From: Pterobdella sp. o SKG-2022
Taxonomy: Eukaryota; Annelida; Clitellata; Hirudinida; Piscicolidae
Direction: 5' to 3'
Length of the DNA: 64,000 nt
NCBI GenBank assembly: GCA_964035795.1
Contig: OZ038325.1
Span: forward strand, 4,593,163-4,657,162
Positions 1 to 12,976 of the stretch are shown here, one piece after another; positions within the stretch are counted from its first letter, which is position 1, and each line of letters begins with the position of its first letter. A program made the translations under genes and the position numbers. Under the pieces are notes generated by a model. It was not told where the DNA came from, did not search any database, and was given only the letters and a program-made list of their open reading frames with translations.

Positions 1-1875
1 GATTTTCCATTATACTTTTCTAAGCTAATCGGCATTCTTCTTTCTCTACTTCCTTCGACCTCATAAGTCCACACCTCCTTCACACAACTCTCATCTCTTT
101 TTTTACAGCGTGATTCTACCCTCTTTTCTTTGTCTCAAAATTTCAAATTGTGTCATTCAAACACAATCTACCAGTTAAATCTTTTGTAATCATACCATCA
201 CCAGCTAAACACCACACATCATTCAAAGCATCCGTTTTTTGTTCTTCTCAAAATACCTTTTTCACCGGATCTTACTATCCACGTTTTCAAGTCATATGTC
301 ATGACAGTACTCACACGTTTCAAAAGTTCAATCTTAGATATTCTTTGTGTGCTTTTTACCACATAACATAGAAGACACATCGTTGAATGCTTTCCAGCCA
401 GTCTTACCCTTCCTAGTGGAGCTAGTTTTTTTCCTACACATTCATATTGTCTTCTAGATAACAGAAATCATCTATCCTCTTCAACTAACTCAGACAATAA
501 TCTGAAGCAAAATTACATTTTTAAATTATTTGTTCATAAAAACCCTACGTTCAAAATTTTTATTCACCCTGCAAAAAACTTTCCAGCTTAGCACACCGCA
601 CATGAGCCCACTTCTTACAAGTCTTGCACTGCACACAGTTTTTTCTAGCCCTTTTACCTTGGTGGGTACCTACACCAACATCAAAGTTTTTCGAGTGTCC
701 ATCTTAAACCTGAATTTACGTTTTTGCTTTTTTTATAGTCTTCACTCAACCTATCTTTCCAGGACCATCGGCTACCTCAACCCCCATTCAATCACCTTCT
801 TTAGCACCCCATCAAATGAACACAAAACAGATAAAAATCTTTCCTTCTTTTTAAGCTAGCCTTTCTGCATTCTCGTAAGAATGGAGTAACATCAAATAAG
901 ATTTAATCAGATATAAAAAAATTTCATCAGATCTACTTTAGCAATCTGTCCCACTACTTTTTCCATAAAAGTAACCTTCCTAGTATATTTTCTTCTAACT
1001 CACAAATTCTTTCCAACAATCAATCAATAAAATCCTTATTATAACTCGTTTTTTTTTATCAATGTTTGGGCTAAGGTCATCTACGTAGAAACTTGCGATG
1101 TATCAAAGTTAGGAGAGCACAGAATTTTTTTTCACTTTTTTAAATAAATGAATAGTTCTGAGATACACACAAACAAACAGATCAATATTATAAAATAATA
1201 AATCTCCAAAATAATATCGGAAAAAAAATTAATTAATTGTAGATAATCACCATCTACTGATAACGTTTCTAATAGAAGCATGTGTTAGACCAGTTTTTGC
1301 GTTATGTTTATCAAAAAAATCATTATAATTTTTTCCATAGTATTATTTTTATTATTAATACATATTTTTATTTTTATTGTTATTTAAATATCATATTTCA
1401 CACTTTCAGATATAGAAGGCAAAAGAAAGATGGAAGATGGTGATGGTTTTTTTTTACTATTTTCCCAATAAGTTTTTATTCAATTTCAAATCAATGGGCA
1501 TTTTTTCAAATGTTTTCCAGAAGAAATCACTATAGTGAATTGTCTGTACAGGGATCTTAGGAAGGTTCTCATCATTATAATGATAATGCGTTTTATAATA
1601 ACAACAATAATAATCAATTTTTTTTTGAGATTTTGAAATTCTGAAAATATTAAAGTTTAATAAATATTTTAATTTGTATCAAATGAACGTTTCTAAATTC
1701 AATGAAATAAAATTCCACGATAATATTTGTAATCACAACCATCGTTTTTATTTGTATTATGTTTATAAAATAAAAAAACAACAGTTTTCACAAACTTTTA
1801 TTGTTATTTTTTCAAAAAAAAATTTATTATTATTCTTATTATCATTATTATTTTTATAATCGCGACAATGATCAG
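1..1875. other. Intergenic, pyrimidine-rich then AT-rich
   Basis: The first ~900 bases of the + strand are strongly pyrimidine-rich, with only short open frames of unconvincing composition. From ~1000 the sequence is AT-rich. I see no recognisable gene. Two small splice-flanked stretches, near 1411-1440 and after 1533, could be exons of the gene that follows, but nothing supports them beyond AG and GT signals. Confidence 0.4.
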
Positions 1876-4800
1876 TTATCGGTGAAGGACTTGAGAAGAC
1901 TGGTGCCAGAGTTGAGAATCAGATGTTTCTTCAAGGAAGAGGAAATTGCTGGCAAGAGAAAATGTGAGTGTTTGTGTGGATTCGTGTGTAAATGAAAAAA
2001 TAATTGCTAGTACGTCAAAACGCCTAGAAATTCTCAAAAAAGACTAGGCACTTTGGTGGGCAATAATAATTCATAACTTTTGGTTCTGGGCATGACATTG
2101 AACTGGACCAAACTCAGAGACTCTAAATTGAGACCATTTTTTTGCTATAACCTGGATATCAGTAGACTTCGATAGCAGGTATTGACAAACTGATATCGTT
2201 GTTATTTTGCTTGGCGTATGATCTTTTTTTGTTAAGAACAACAAGGCAAACTGCCTTAGTGTAAGAACAGTGGGTCTTAAATTTGATATTTTCAAGTTGG
2301 ACGTTAGCTCGGTCTGGCAGTCTAAAAATTTGTCTTAAAAAAATGACCTTTTTGTAAATTACTTTAAAATAGTATTGATAATCTAGGCTGACTGCTATCA
2401 ACCCCAGCTATCGGGACATGTACAGCAGTATAATCTAATTATATTTTGTTGCTAATAAAACTGCACATCTACGCACACACAAACATAGTAAGACGCTTGT
2501 GGGATACAAGACCACCTGATTGGCCACATAATGTACCATTTCTTGACCCTAATAACCCTTCAAAGGATGGTGAGTAGTGGTTTTATAATAATAATAATAA
2601 TAATGATATCATCATTATAATAATTTTTATAATAACATTCGTTCCAATTTTTTTTATAGACATCTTATGTATTTTTAAGCAAAATAATTGGTTTTTTATG
2701 TTGTTTAAAATGAGGCAAACTCAATAAAAGATTAAATTTTCAATAAGTTCAACCTCATTGTAAAACAGAATTAAAATTAATTAAAAATTTTGAAATTATA
2801 TTTAAATCTATATTCAAAATATTGCTTTGGCTAAAAGTTTTCTCAAACAGAATAGTTGTTCACCCAAATATTTGATCTCGTTTTGGATATTCTTAGATCA
2901 AACAATTTCTCGATGATCTATCAGTGTCTCTAATGTTTTCAAATGTTTATTGATAGTTATGTCTATAATAATGCTTACTGTTATATGAGTATTGAAACGC
3001 GCATTTCAACAGCCATCAAGAAACCCACGAAAAATGAGTTGGTGCCCATGTTTGAGTATCTCAGGAAATTATTCATGCATAAGGTATCTAACTACCTACT
3101 TAACTATCTTTTTACCGATTCCCCTACCTACCTACCTACCTACCTACCTACCTACCTACCTACCTACCTACCTACCTACCTACCTACCTACCTACCTACC
3201 TACCTACCTACCTACCTACCTACCTACCTACCTACCTACCTACCTACCTACCTACCTACCTACCTACCTACCTACCTACCTACCTACCTACCTACCTACC
3301 TACCTACCTACCTACCTACCTACCTACCTACCTACCTACCTACCTACCTACCTACCTACCTACCTACCTACCTACCTACCTACCTACCTACCTACCTACC
3401 TACCTACCTACCTACCTACCTACCTACCTACCTACCTACCTACCTACCTACCTACCTACCTACCTACCTACCTACCTACCTACCTACCTACCTACCTACC
3501 TACCTACCTACCTACCTACCTACCTACCTACCTACCTACCTACCTACCTACCTACCTACCTTTTTTATTTACTCATCATTTCATTTAACTATCTATTCAC
3601 CTATCTATCTTTTCTGCACCTAGGTAGAGAATGGCGATATTGTGCTTCCACAACGACCAACTCTCCAACACCACGATGAAGACTCTGATGAAGATAGAGA
3701 ACCTTTGAAATTTATCTATCATGAAAATAATAATAACAACAAGAACAATAAACAAAACAAGAATTACAATAATAATAATAGTAATAATAATAGGTCAGAT
3801 CATAATATTAGTAATATGACTGATGTTAATGGTTATAAAAAGAGCCCTAACCACAATAATACAAATAGTTGTAGTGATAATAGTTATCACAATAATACTA
3901 GTTATTATCCAAATAACAGATATGTTAATGATTCAAATATTCAACAACATGCTCCTCCAATATACAATAATAAGAATAACAGTTACTTTCATAATAATTA
4001 TACAAATAGTAATAATAATAATTCAAATAATGATAATAATAATAATAGTTCAAGTAATAATAATATTAAAAATAATAATCTTAATAACAACAATAATATT
4101 TCAAATGTCAACGATAATAATCTGAATAGCTGTATTAATAGCTACTTCAATTTCAAAAAAGAGCCAAGCTTAGACGATACCCCTCAAAACAGTGCTTTGT
4201 ACAGTAGTAGTGACAACATTCTTCAAAACAGTCGAAGACTTCCCAATAGTTATAGTTGTAGTAGTATTAACTCCAATGTAAATTATTATAATAACAATGA
4301 TAATATTAATCAATACTACAATAATAATAATAATAATAATAATAGTTATACTTATACTAAAAAAGTCAAGAACTACATCAACAGCTACAATAATAACTGC
4401 TACAATGACAACTACTCCAGCATCAAAGTAGAGCGTGCCTACTCTCCACCATCGCACCCACTCACCCCACCTTCCACCACACCACCCACCATCATCGTCA
4501 ACCTCATGCATCGAATCACATCGAAAGTGCGACAAGTTGGCATGTTGCACAACTACAAGCAACAACACAAGCAACAAATGGACCAATTATTCAGTAATAT
4601 CAATGAATTGTACAACGACACCATGCGTTTATCGCAGCTGGCCTCCAATCTTGCCTTCGTTGATGTTGGCCATCAGGTGCGACTTTGTGTTGTTATTATT
4701 GTTTTTTATTATTAATATTTTCATTATTTTTATTTTTTTTTTTTTTGTTTTTTTTTCGTGAGTTTATATTTAAATGAATTTACAATAAACGTTCAACGAA

Positions 4801-5020
4801 ATGCATGCATCACCACTATTCACCTTGCAAACACTTCTACAATATTTTTTATTCATCGATCAACATTTCCACCCTTACCTCAGCTAACAACCAAACTCAT
4901 CCAACCTATCTAGCACCATACACCACTCAACATTACCTTCACCACCACAAGATGGAAGCCATGTTGGATTCCTTGTTGATATGTGGAGATATGCAGCCTG
5001 ACCTTTTTGAACCCTCTTGT
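1876..5020 (+). CDS. Unrecognised multi-exon gene with Asn-rich exon
   Basis: Exons inferred from phase-consistent splice sites: 1876-1963, 3013-3083, 3624-4676 and 4952-5020. The first two join through a split Ser codon. They give a charged, basic segment ([20 protein letters not shown], then [19 protein letters not shown]). The third exon (351 codons) starts with an acidic Asp/Glu patch and runs through about 200 residues dominated by Asn encoded by AAT/AAC. It then has a Pro/Ser/Thr stretch and a helical, Gln/Leu-rich region ([20 protein letters not shown] onward) that looks coiled-coil. The fourth exon begins at an in-frame Met after a pyrimidine-rich acceptor and may splice to 5205, reaching a stop within 8 codons. 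I do not recognise the family. The mixture suggests a nuclear or scaffold protein, which is inference. The 5' end and start codon were not found. Introns carry a LINE-like repeat (2071-2420) and a CCTA array. Confidence 0.55.
2071..2420 (-). mobile_element. Dispersed repeat, probable LINE 3' fragment
   Basis: The segment around 2150-2400 is recognisably similar, in the same orientation, to 60760-61000. Shared blocks include 'aaatttgata', 'aagttggacgttagct' and the neighbourhood of 'gactgct.tcaac'. At the second site it lies directly 3' of a minus-strand LINE reverse transcriptase remnant, so both are probably the tail of the same element. It sits in an intron of the Asn-rich gene. Confidence 0.55.
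3122..3560 (+). repeat. (CCTA)n tetranucleotide array, ~110 units
   Basis: About 439 bp of uninterrupted CCTA repeat inside the intron between exons 3013-3083 and 3624-4676. Reading it as protein gives an endless Pro-Thr-Tyr-Leu repeat, but a good donor (AAG/GTATCT) before it and an acceptor (CACCTAG) after it show it is intronic. Imperfect CTAT/CATC units flank it. Confidence 0.95.
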
Positions 5021-5910
5021 GTCGAGCTCAACAGGAAGTGTCTCATAGTCTGTTCTTATCTAGTTGCTTTTTTTTAGATATATTTTCGTTTCGCTGCCTT
5101 AATATTGGCCTTTATTTTTAATTCTTTTTGTCATTTATATTTATTAATGAAATTCATAATTTCATTATTATTTTCATTAAATAATTTATTGCTTTTCATT
5201 GCAGGAGCTCAACAGAGATTCTCAATGATGAAATAATGATAATATAAATACTATTATACTTTTTTTGTTTCTCCGAGTGTGGTCACCATTAAATTTTTAT
5301 ATCTATTTGCTGTGTTGTTATTTTTATTTCATTAGTAGTATTTTTTTTGTCATTGTCTCTTCCGGCTATTTCATATGATCATGATAAAAGTCTATGAGCA
5401 ATATAAATGAAACACAAAAGTTTGTGGGTTTGTTAGTGCATCAACTACATTGATGGACTTATGCCATTAGTTTCGTTTATATGTATTATTATATTTTGTT
5501 ATTTTTTAATTATTATTTTTTATTATTTTTTTTATTATTTTTTTAATTTTGTTATTATTTTTTATTATTTTTTTTATTTTGTTATTATTTTATTTTGTTA
5601 TTATTTTTTTTATTTTGTTATTATTTTTTTTTATTTGAATAAATTTATTAAAAGCAACAACTTAACTTTATATGGTTTAAATTCATTATGAAGCATTGAC
5701 TAGATTATTATTTTGATTCATCCTTATTATCATTACCTTTTTTTGTTATTATCTCTTTTTCCGTTGTTATTCTTGTTATTAATATTAGTATCGTCATATT
5801 AATCGTTATAGTTTTGTTATTTTTCAATACCACACATTTGATAAAAGTTCACATTGTTTTCATTTTTAAAATTTCTATGATAGAATGCTTCTATGTTTTA
5901 TTCATAACCA

Positions 5911-6420
5911 GCATCATCATTACAACCTTCATCATCATCATCATTACCACCTCCATCATCATCGTCATTACCACCTTCATCATCATCATCATTACCACCT
6001 CCATCATCATCATCATCATTACCACCTCCATCATCATCATCATTACCACCTCCATCATCATCATCATCATTACCACCTCCATCATCATCATCATTACCAC
6101 CTCCATCATCATCATCATCATTACCACCTCCATCATCATCATCATTACCACCTCCATCATCACCATCATTACCACCTTCATCATCATCATCATCATCATT
6201 ACCACCTCCATCATCATCGTCATTACCACCTTCATCATCATCATCATTACCACCTCCATCATCATCATCATCATTACCACCTCCATCATCATCATCATTA
6301 CCACCTCCATCATCATCATCATCATTACCACCTCCATCATCATCATCATCATTACCACCTCCATCATCATTACCACCTCCATCATCATCATCATCATTAC
6401 CACCTTCTTCATCATCATCA
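5911..6420 (+). repeat. CATCATCATYACCACCTC minisatellite
   Basis: About 500 bp of tandem units built from CATCATCATCATTACCACCTC, varying in the number of CAT triplets (roughly 18-24 bp per unit). All frames stay open only because the repeat lacks stops: poly-His/Tyr/Leu, Ile/Thr, and Met/Val on the other strand. No splice or start context suggests coding. Confidence 0.9.
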
Positions 6421-9400
6421 TGTCGACCACACTTGAGTTTTCTTCGCTTTTTCCTTCATTTATTTTTAATATGCATCATTTTTTATTGGTATTTATTATT
6501 TCTTTGTTATATTATTTGAATAACTTTTTCAATTTTTTATGAGGAATTTTTTGATAAATTTATTTAAAAAAAACTAAACTTTTCGATAAGTACAACCTTA
6601 TCATAAATCATTAGAAGTAAACTATTGTGAAGGTAGGTGATTATAAAGAATTTTAAACATAGATAGGAAAGAACAATTAAGGAAGACCGCATTTTGTAAA
6701 GTAACTATTATGTAATTATGTGATATTGTAAATGAGTAAAGTTAATTATTAAAATTGAAAATAAAAAGTCATTCAAATCATATAAAAAAAAGATACATAA
6801 GATGTCTCTAAAAAATTATATTTCTTTGTTAATATTTATTTTATCGAAAATTTTTATTATTCCTTATAAGTAAACACTTGTTAAACTTCTCATAATTATA
6901 TTTCGTGAATCTTATATATCATAATTATATTGTATAAATCTGATATACAATTCTTATTTCGTCACATGTTGTTGTTGTGATACCAAGTACTAGTAGTGTC
7001 TGTCCGTATATAAACTTATACACTGACTTCGATTTGTACATATGTGTTTTAGTGATTTCAATGTGTTGTATATAAACGAGTTTTTCCGCATACCAACACG
7101 CCTGCACATGCATGTTTGTGAGTGCTTCATGGCCACAATACATGCGATGCAATGGCAATTCTCGAGATGGCATTATTATGCAACAAAAAGTACAATCCAC
7201 GATAAGATTACACCCAAACGAGTATGTATACTATTTTCAATATAATTCACAAATAACATTACAATAAAATTTAACATTCAGAAATGAACTAGAACATCAA
7301 AAATAGAATGTTTTGAAGTTCAGTTGGAGTTTTTTTTCGTTGGAATGAGCGCTCGTCGTTCGTGGGTGGGTTTTGCAGACCATTGCGAGATGTCTAAGAC
7401 ATACATACAAAGTGATTGTTTGCTGATAACGTCAGCCCAGTTGTCGGCCACCATTTGCTCAAGAATGCCATTTGTTGCCGTGTGTATGCTTTTGTTACTC
7501 TTACGGTGTTTCCATTTTTTAGTATTTATTTTGCTTTGGTTATTTTTGTTTTTATCTAAAACGCCATAAATTTTATTCATTATTGTGATTGTTTTTATTC
7601 GTTGTTTATAACTGCATTAACATCCACATGGTTTCAATCCTTGGTATCTATTTAGTAATTTATCTATCTATCTATCTAATTATCCACATATCTATCTAAT
7701 TATCCACATATCTATCTAAACATCTCTAATCATCTGCCTACTCTTCTAACCTTCACCTTCTCTATTTCTATCCAAATGGTACCACGCTGCCTTTCTCATA
7801 TTATTTAAAAGTTTAGTTTCAAAATTAGCTATAGTTACGTTGAATGCTTAAAAATCAAAAAGCATTAAATCAGTAAATTGGTACATACATATTGTGCATG
7901 TATTGTGTTATTTAGTTGATCGCGTATATATTTTATCGGTCTTCAATATAACTTCATTGTATTCACATTATATCCACTATACTAAAAGCTTCCGATTTTT
8001 GTGATCTTCTATTTTGGTGATTCAACTTAAGTTATTATTTTTTTAGCGCGTTACTGTAAAAAATTTAATACTGGGATTCTTTTAAATATTTTTATTTTTT
8101 TGTATATATATTAATGAGATTAAATTTAAAATTTAAAAACTTTTTTTTGCTTTGTTCAAGCTCTCAAATTTAAATTTTGAACATTGTTTTCACTTCAGAC
8201 ATCCACACTTTCATCTCCAATTCATCTATTTATTTATTTAATTTTTTATATTTTTAAAATATGTATTAAAATTCAAAGTTAGATGCCTTGAAAACTAGAT
8301 TATCCGTTGTCAAATTGAAATTGTGGTTTAAATATACTTACATGTGGTTGTTGGATATCAATATAATGGTAAACTATAATATGTATACTCAATAGTATAG
8401 AAACAGTACTATGATTAGTAACGGTCTTATTACTTTTAATTGTAGTAGTATCATTAGTTTTTCCAGTTGTAGCGAACTTTGCTTTCCGATGTACTCCCAG
8501 CTGAAGACATTATTACTAATGATAGTTCTATTGTCAAGTTACTTACATCTCATATCTCCATTCATCAAGCTGAGGTCTCTCAGTACTGTCAACAACCCAG
8601 TTACTGAAATATTGACAGGAGTCGGTCTGAATTATAAATAAAATCACTTAAATTTATAATAGCCATTTTTTGGAGAAATTTCTATAAACTGACAGTTCGA
8701 GCTAACATCTATATAGAAGTTATTCAATTCAAAATCCGCTTTGGCCATATTTGGGTGATGATGGATTCATATGGAAAGATCTTGATATAACTACTAAAAT
8801 GACATTCGCACCAAAAACCTCTAAACTTTTGGATCTGAAATTGCGCGGATTATTGATTTTTTAACTTTTGAAAATTCAAAAAAATTTTTTAAAAATACTG
8901 TATATACAATCTAAAAATGTGTCTTTCCAAGAGGCGGATTATCGTTATATATGTTATAAAATTGAAGTGAAAAAATTTAATTGACTTGAATTTTTTATTG
9001 AGACTTTGAATATGAAATTTATTTTCACCAACTTATGAAATTACTTGTTCCGAAAATAAATTTTTGAAAGTATTGACTATAAATGAATAAGAAAGGTGAA
9101 TTAGTTTTCGACTTGTATCGAATTTAAAAGTTAATTAAGAATCGATTTTTGTAGCTTTTAAAAGTTTATACAAATTAAAAAATTAAACTATGTTCATTAT
9201 TTTATTAAGACATTTGCAATTAAAAATTGTTTAGTAGAATTTGTTAAATTATTAATAGATTACCAAAAAAATTGAAAGATTTGACATAAAAGGCATTAGT
9301 TAAAAACAAACAAATGCATTAAAAAACAGTGAAAGACAGAATTTTAAAAGTTTTCGGGATGATTATAAAATTCAAAAATAATCTTTTTTAATGCAATGAT

Positions 9401-11475
9401 TAATTTATTTGAATGTAGGAATTAAATTGGATATAATAATAAATAAAAAGATTATATACAGATATTATGAGAAAATAAATATTATTCTTTACATTCAAAT
9501 TTTCAATAAGTTTTGATATGAAGGATTTATGAAAATGAAGAATACATGCATTTATAAATACATACTAATTATGTATATATCAAAATTCAAATACTGCTAC
9601 ATATGTTTAAATAAAAATCAAATTTGCATATAACATTGGAACATAGACTCATAAAAAAGTTGTATTGATTTAGTTGTTTTATATTGTAAGTGTGATCTTA
9701 GAGGATGATGTTTCTTGCTGCTTATGACTACTAACTTTAGGTGAGTAGGTTGGTGTGTTGTTGGCAGAGTGAGGGTAGTGGTTTGGGATGGTATGCTTTT
9801 TGGGATACTGGCATGTTAAGTAGGTTGAGTGCATAGGGTGTTGGGTGTAACTGTGACTTAGTGTAAAGTGTAGCTGCAATGTAGTGTTGGGTGTTGTGCA
9901 GATGTAGTATTTATGATGGCTGGAAATGTGTGTAGTTGGAGTGGTTGGTATTTGATGTATTGTTGTTGGTGAGCTGTGCAGTTGTTGCTGATGTTTTACC
10001 ATTATAATGTGTTAGTGGGGATAGTTGGACTCAAATTGGTTGTTGTGATTTTTATGGTTTTAGTTGTAAAATGATATTAAGGGGAGTTTTGTATTTTTGT
10101 TAATAATTTAGTTTTTCATGTTTTTATGCTTAATTAGTAAGTTTTAAATAATGCAGTGTTGTAGAGAATTTGTTTCATTGGTTGGAGCTGCTAGAGGTTG
10201 CTGAGTGTCATGATTGCTGTTATGTTTTGAACACATTCTCTAGAGCTTAATTCCTATCAAATTTTTATTTGTTCTCTTAGAATTTGCACTTTAAATAATT
10301 TTGTATAATTATGTATTTGTTTAATTGTTTTTTATCTTGGAAAAGTTTTTTTAAGCTTATCTCCTAAATACAATATAATGTTGGGTATGGTCATACAATT
10401 ATTTTCATTTTTAATATACAATGAAGTGATTCTTACTGTGGTTGAAACGGTCGTATAAAAAGTGCATAAAAGACTCAAATTCTTATGAATCTCATAGAGA
10501 TCAGTTTTTCTGTACAGAAAAATCATTATCATCACTATCTGAACAATTAGTTTGTATATTATTTCCAATCAAAGTACTCAAAATATTATACCTCATAAAT
10601 AAAAGTCTTTTTATATCTTACAATGTATAGCAACTTTTAAACTCCTAGTAGCTTCAAAACATGTTATATACAATGCAGCGATAACCTCTGCACCACGGTA
10701 GAAATTGCAACAAATACTATAGTTTGTTAAATAAATTTGTCAAATACAAGCTGTAATAATTGTGTGTGCAATAAGGAAATAATGAGTAGGGCTCATGGAC
10801 CACTACAAGAAATGTCCTTACTTTGAGTTCTAATAATAATTGTTATGGTACCTTTGTAGTTATAGTATTTATATAGCTTATTTGAAATATAAAGCTGGAA
10901 TACCATTAAAATTTAATGCTTGAAGCTGAGAATAATATTTACTTGAATTTAATAAATAGAAAAATGTAATGAGAAATTAAAAGAAAGGTAAAACAATATA
11001 AGCAGGCATAACTAAGCAAGGAAATAATGAATACAAATTATATGGTCTTTTTCTGAAGAGTTCCTTTGTCATGTTCGTCATCGCTTTCAATTTTACATTC
11101 TCAAATGGTATTGAAAATACAAATCATAGAAATATAAATTTAATAAAGGAAACAAATAAACCACTTTAAGAAAAAATACAAATATAAGATAGTATTAATA
11201 AAATAATAGAAATGATCATAATTATAATAACAACAGAAATAATAAATGTTTGTTTTCGTGTTATCCAAAATTGACGGTAGGGAAAAAGACCTGAATCTAT
11301 AAAATTTTAGTTATTCGTACAATTACTTTTAGAGGCATTATGTATCAATTTTTTGTTAATTGTTTCCAAAAATAACTTCACTAAAAGAAGCAATATTTTG
11401 ATACTTTTTATATTCAACTAAAATTTTCGAAAAATTCAAATTTTTTATAATTTATATTATTATTTTTTTTACTGC

Positions 11476-11637
11476 AAATAATTTGAACACTAAAGGTAAT
11501 TTTATTAAGTACAAAGCTTTTCGTTAACAAAGTAACATTATCAAGTAGTATCTAGTACAAGTAGGTACTTGATAAGGTTACTTTGTTAACGAAAAGCTTT
11601 GTACTTAATAAAATTACCTTTAGTGTTCAAATAATTT
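11476..11637. repeat. Fold-back (MITE-like) hairpin, family A copy 1
   Basis: Near-perfect inverted repeat with arms of ~70 bp. The left arm runs from 'ttgaacactaaagg' through AAGCTTTTCGTTAACAAAGT, and the right arm is its complement. A short loop near 11545-11570 separates them. The core AAGCTTTTCGTTAAC recurs in the copies at 16647-16868 and, altered, at 15431-15583. No coding capacity. Confidence 0.85.
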
Positions 11638-12976
11638 TTTTTATAATTTATAGTTTTATTTTCATAGTTAATATTAAATAAATTTGTTAGTACCTTTATT
11701 AGTTTTATGCTATAATTGTTATTACATTCATAACAGAAGTAAAAATAGTGCTATACCGCTTTGTAAGGTCAACAAGCACAGAGTATTTTTGAAAAATAAC
11801 ACGAAGCTTTTTGTAAAACTAGCTTACATTATCGTGATAATAGAAGTTAAAAAAATTATGTTATTCATACTTGTTTGTAATAATTTTAAGGTGCACTAAT
11901 GTCTAATGTTTTATCACCATTACTATACAATTATTCTTGCTTCGGATAATGACTAGATGGATCTTTATAGCCGTATAAACAATTAAGATTATGGTAAATA
12001 ATAATAAAAATAATAGTAATAATAAACTAGGAGTTTTCAATGCCAGCCTAACAATGCTTCTAACACGTGCTTAAGAGCATATACGCACATAAATATACAC
12101 CTAGTTTTAATATCAATGAATACATTTACATGCATAGATAAAGTAAAATCTATAATATAATATATATTACAAAAAATATTTTCAGCTCTCAATAATAGGA
12201 CGGACACACACACGCACACACTTGAAATGTTCTATAAAACATTATCGTGGAAATGCTTAAAAGGAAACCTGGTTTTAAATTCAATTATATTTAACTGAAA
12301 AGAATCGAACGAGTTAGATTTGTTTATAAGCGTTAGTTTAATATAAGTGAACTTAAAATTAAACTTGAGTTATAAATAATTAATTCTTTCTTTGATAGTC
12401 TGATGTTGTAAAGTTGTAAATTTAGCTTGAGTGTTGAGATCAATATAGCCTTGTTATGTTGAGTGTACCTACCAAAAGATTTGGGACAATACACATTAAA
12501 AAATCATTTTATATAACAGTCAATACAATATAGATCTGACAAAAATTTTAACCATAAGCTTTGAGACGATTGAAATAACTCGTTAATATAGGTTGTTAAT
12601 ATATTTTGTAACATATAAGATTTGAGAAGAAGTTATTTTGAGGATATAAAGTTTTTTCTTTTGCAACTCATACAACTGAATACTGATTGTATGTACTTGA
12701 AATCTGTTACATTCTGGTTTCAAAGGTTTCATACAGACCGGCATATTCCCATATAGTGACGTTAAGACAAAAGTTTTGATTGTTGTACTGTACACACTGA
12801 CTTAAAGACTATTCCGTTATTTCAAAGATAGTTGTACAGGGAGTGTAGTTTCTAGTTGCATAGATGCAATATCATAAGCTGTTGCCATAATAATATATTG
12901 TATTATAAAATAAGTTTGTTTTAGTCTTTAGAAAGTGTTGCAACTGAAACTTTCATTGTTATTGCCTCAAGACGAT

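Larger units (their letters stand above)
5251..12976. other. Long intergenic region, no gene recognised
   Basis: Mostly AT-rich sequence with poly-T/TTA runs (5460-5640), a CATCAT minisatellite, a GATA-like run (7650-7720) and a hairpin element (11476-11637). A slightly more complex island at 7320-7500 (minus-strand frame containing ATNGILEQMVADNW) and a G/T-rich strip at 9690-10020 were inspected. Neither has enough support for a gene. Confidence 0.5.

Noticed and set aside
1876..1963. Similarity to the LIN-9 DIRP motif
   Set aside because: Only a loose LRRL...C.F..EE pattern; neighbouring exons do not match LIN-9, so no assignment made.
2943..3623. Open frame of Pro-Thr-Tyr-Leu repeats
   Set aside because: Produced by the CCTA microsatellite; the flanking sequence has good intron splice signals.
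5911..6420. Possible CRISPR-like array
   Set aside because: Units are contiguous CAT/TACCACCTC triplet variants with no unique spacers, and the genome is animal.
5814..6542. Long open frames on both strands (His-rich, Ile/Thr-rich, Met/Val-rich)
   Set aside because: Minisatellite without stops in any frame; no gene context.
9679..10002. Thr/His/Ser-rich minus-strand open frame
   Set aside because: G/T-rich low complexity on the + strand; no motif or splice support.
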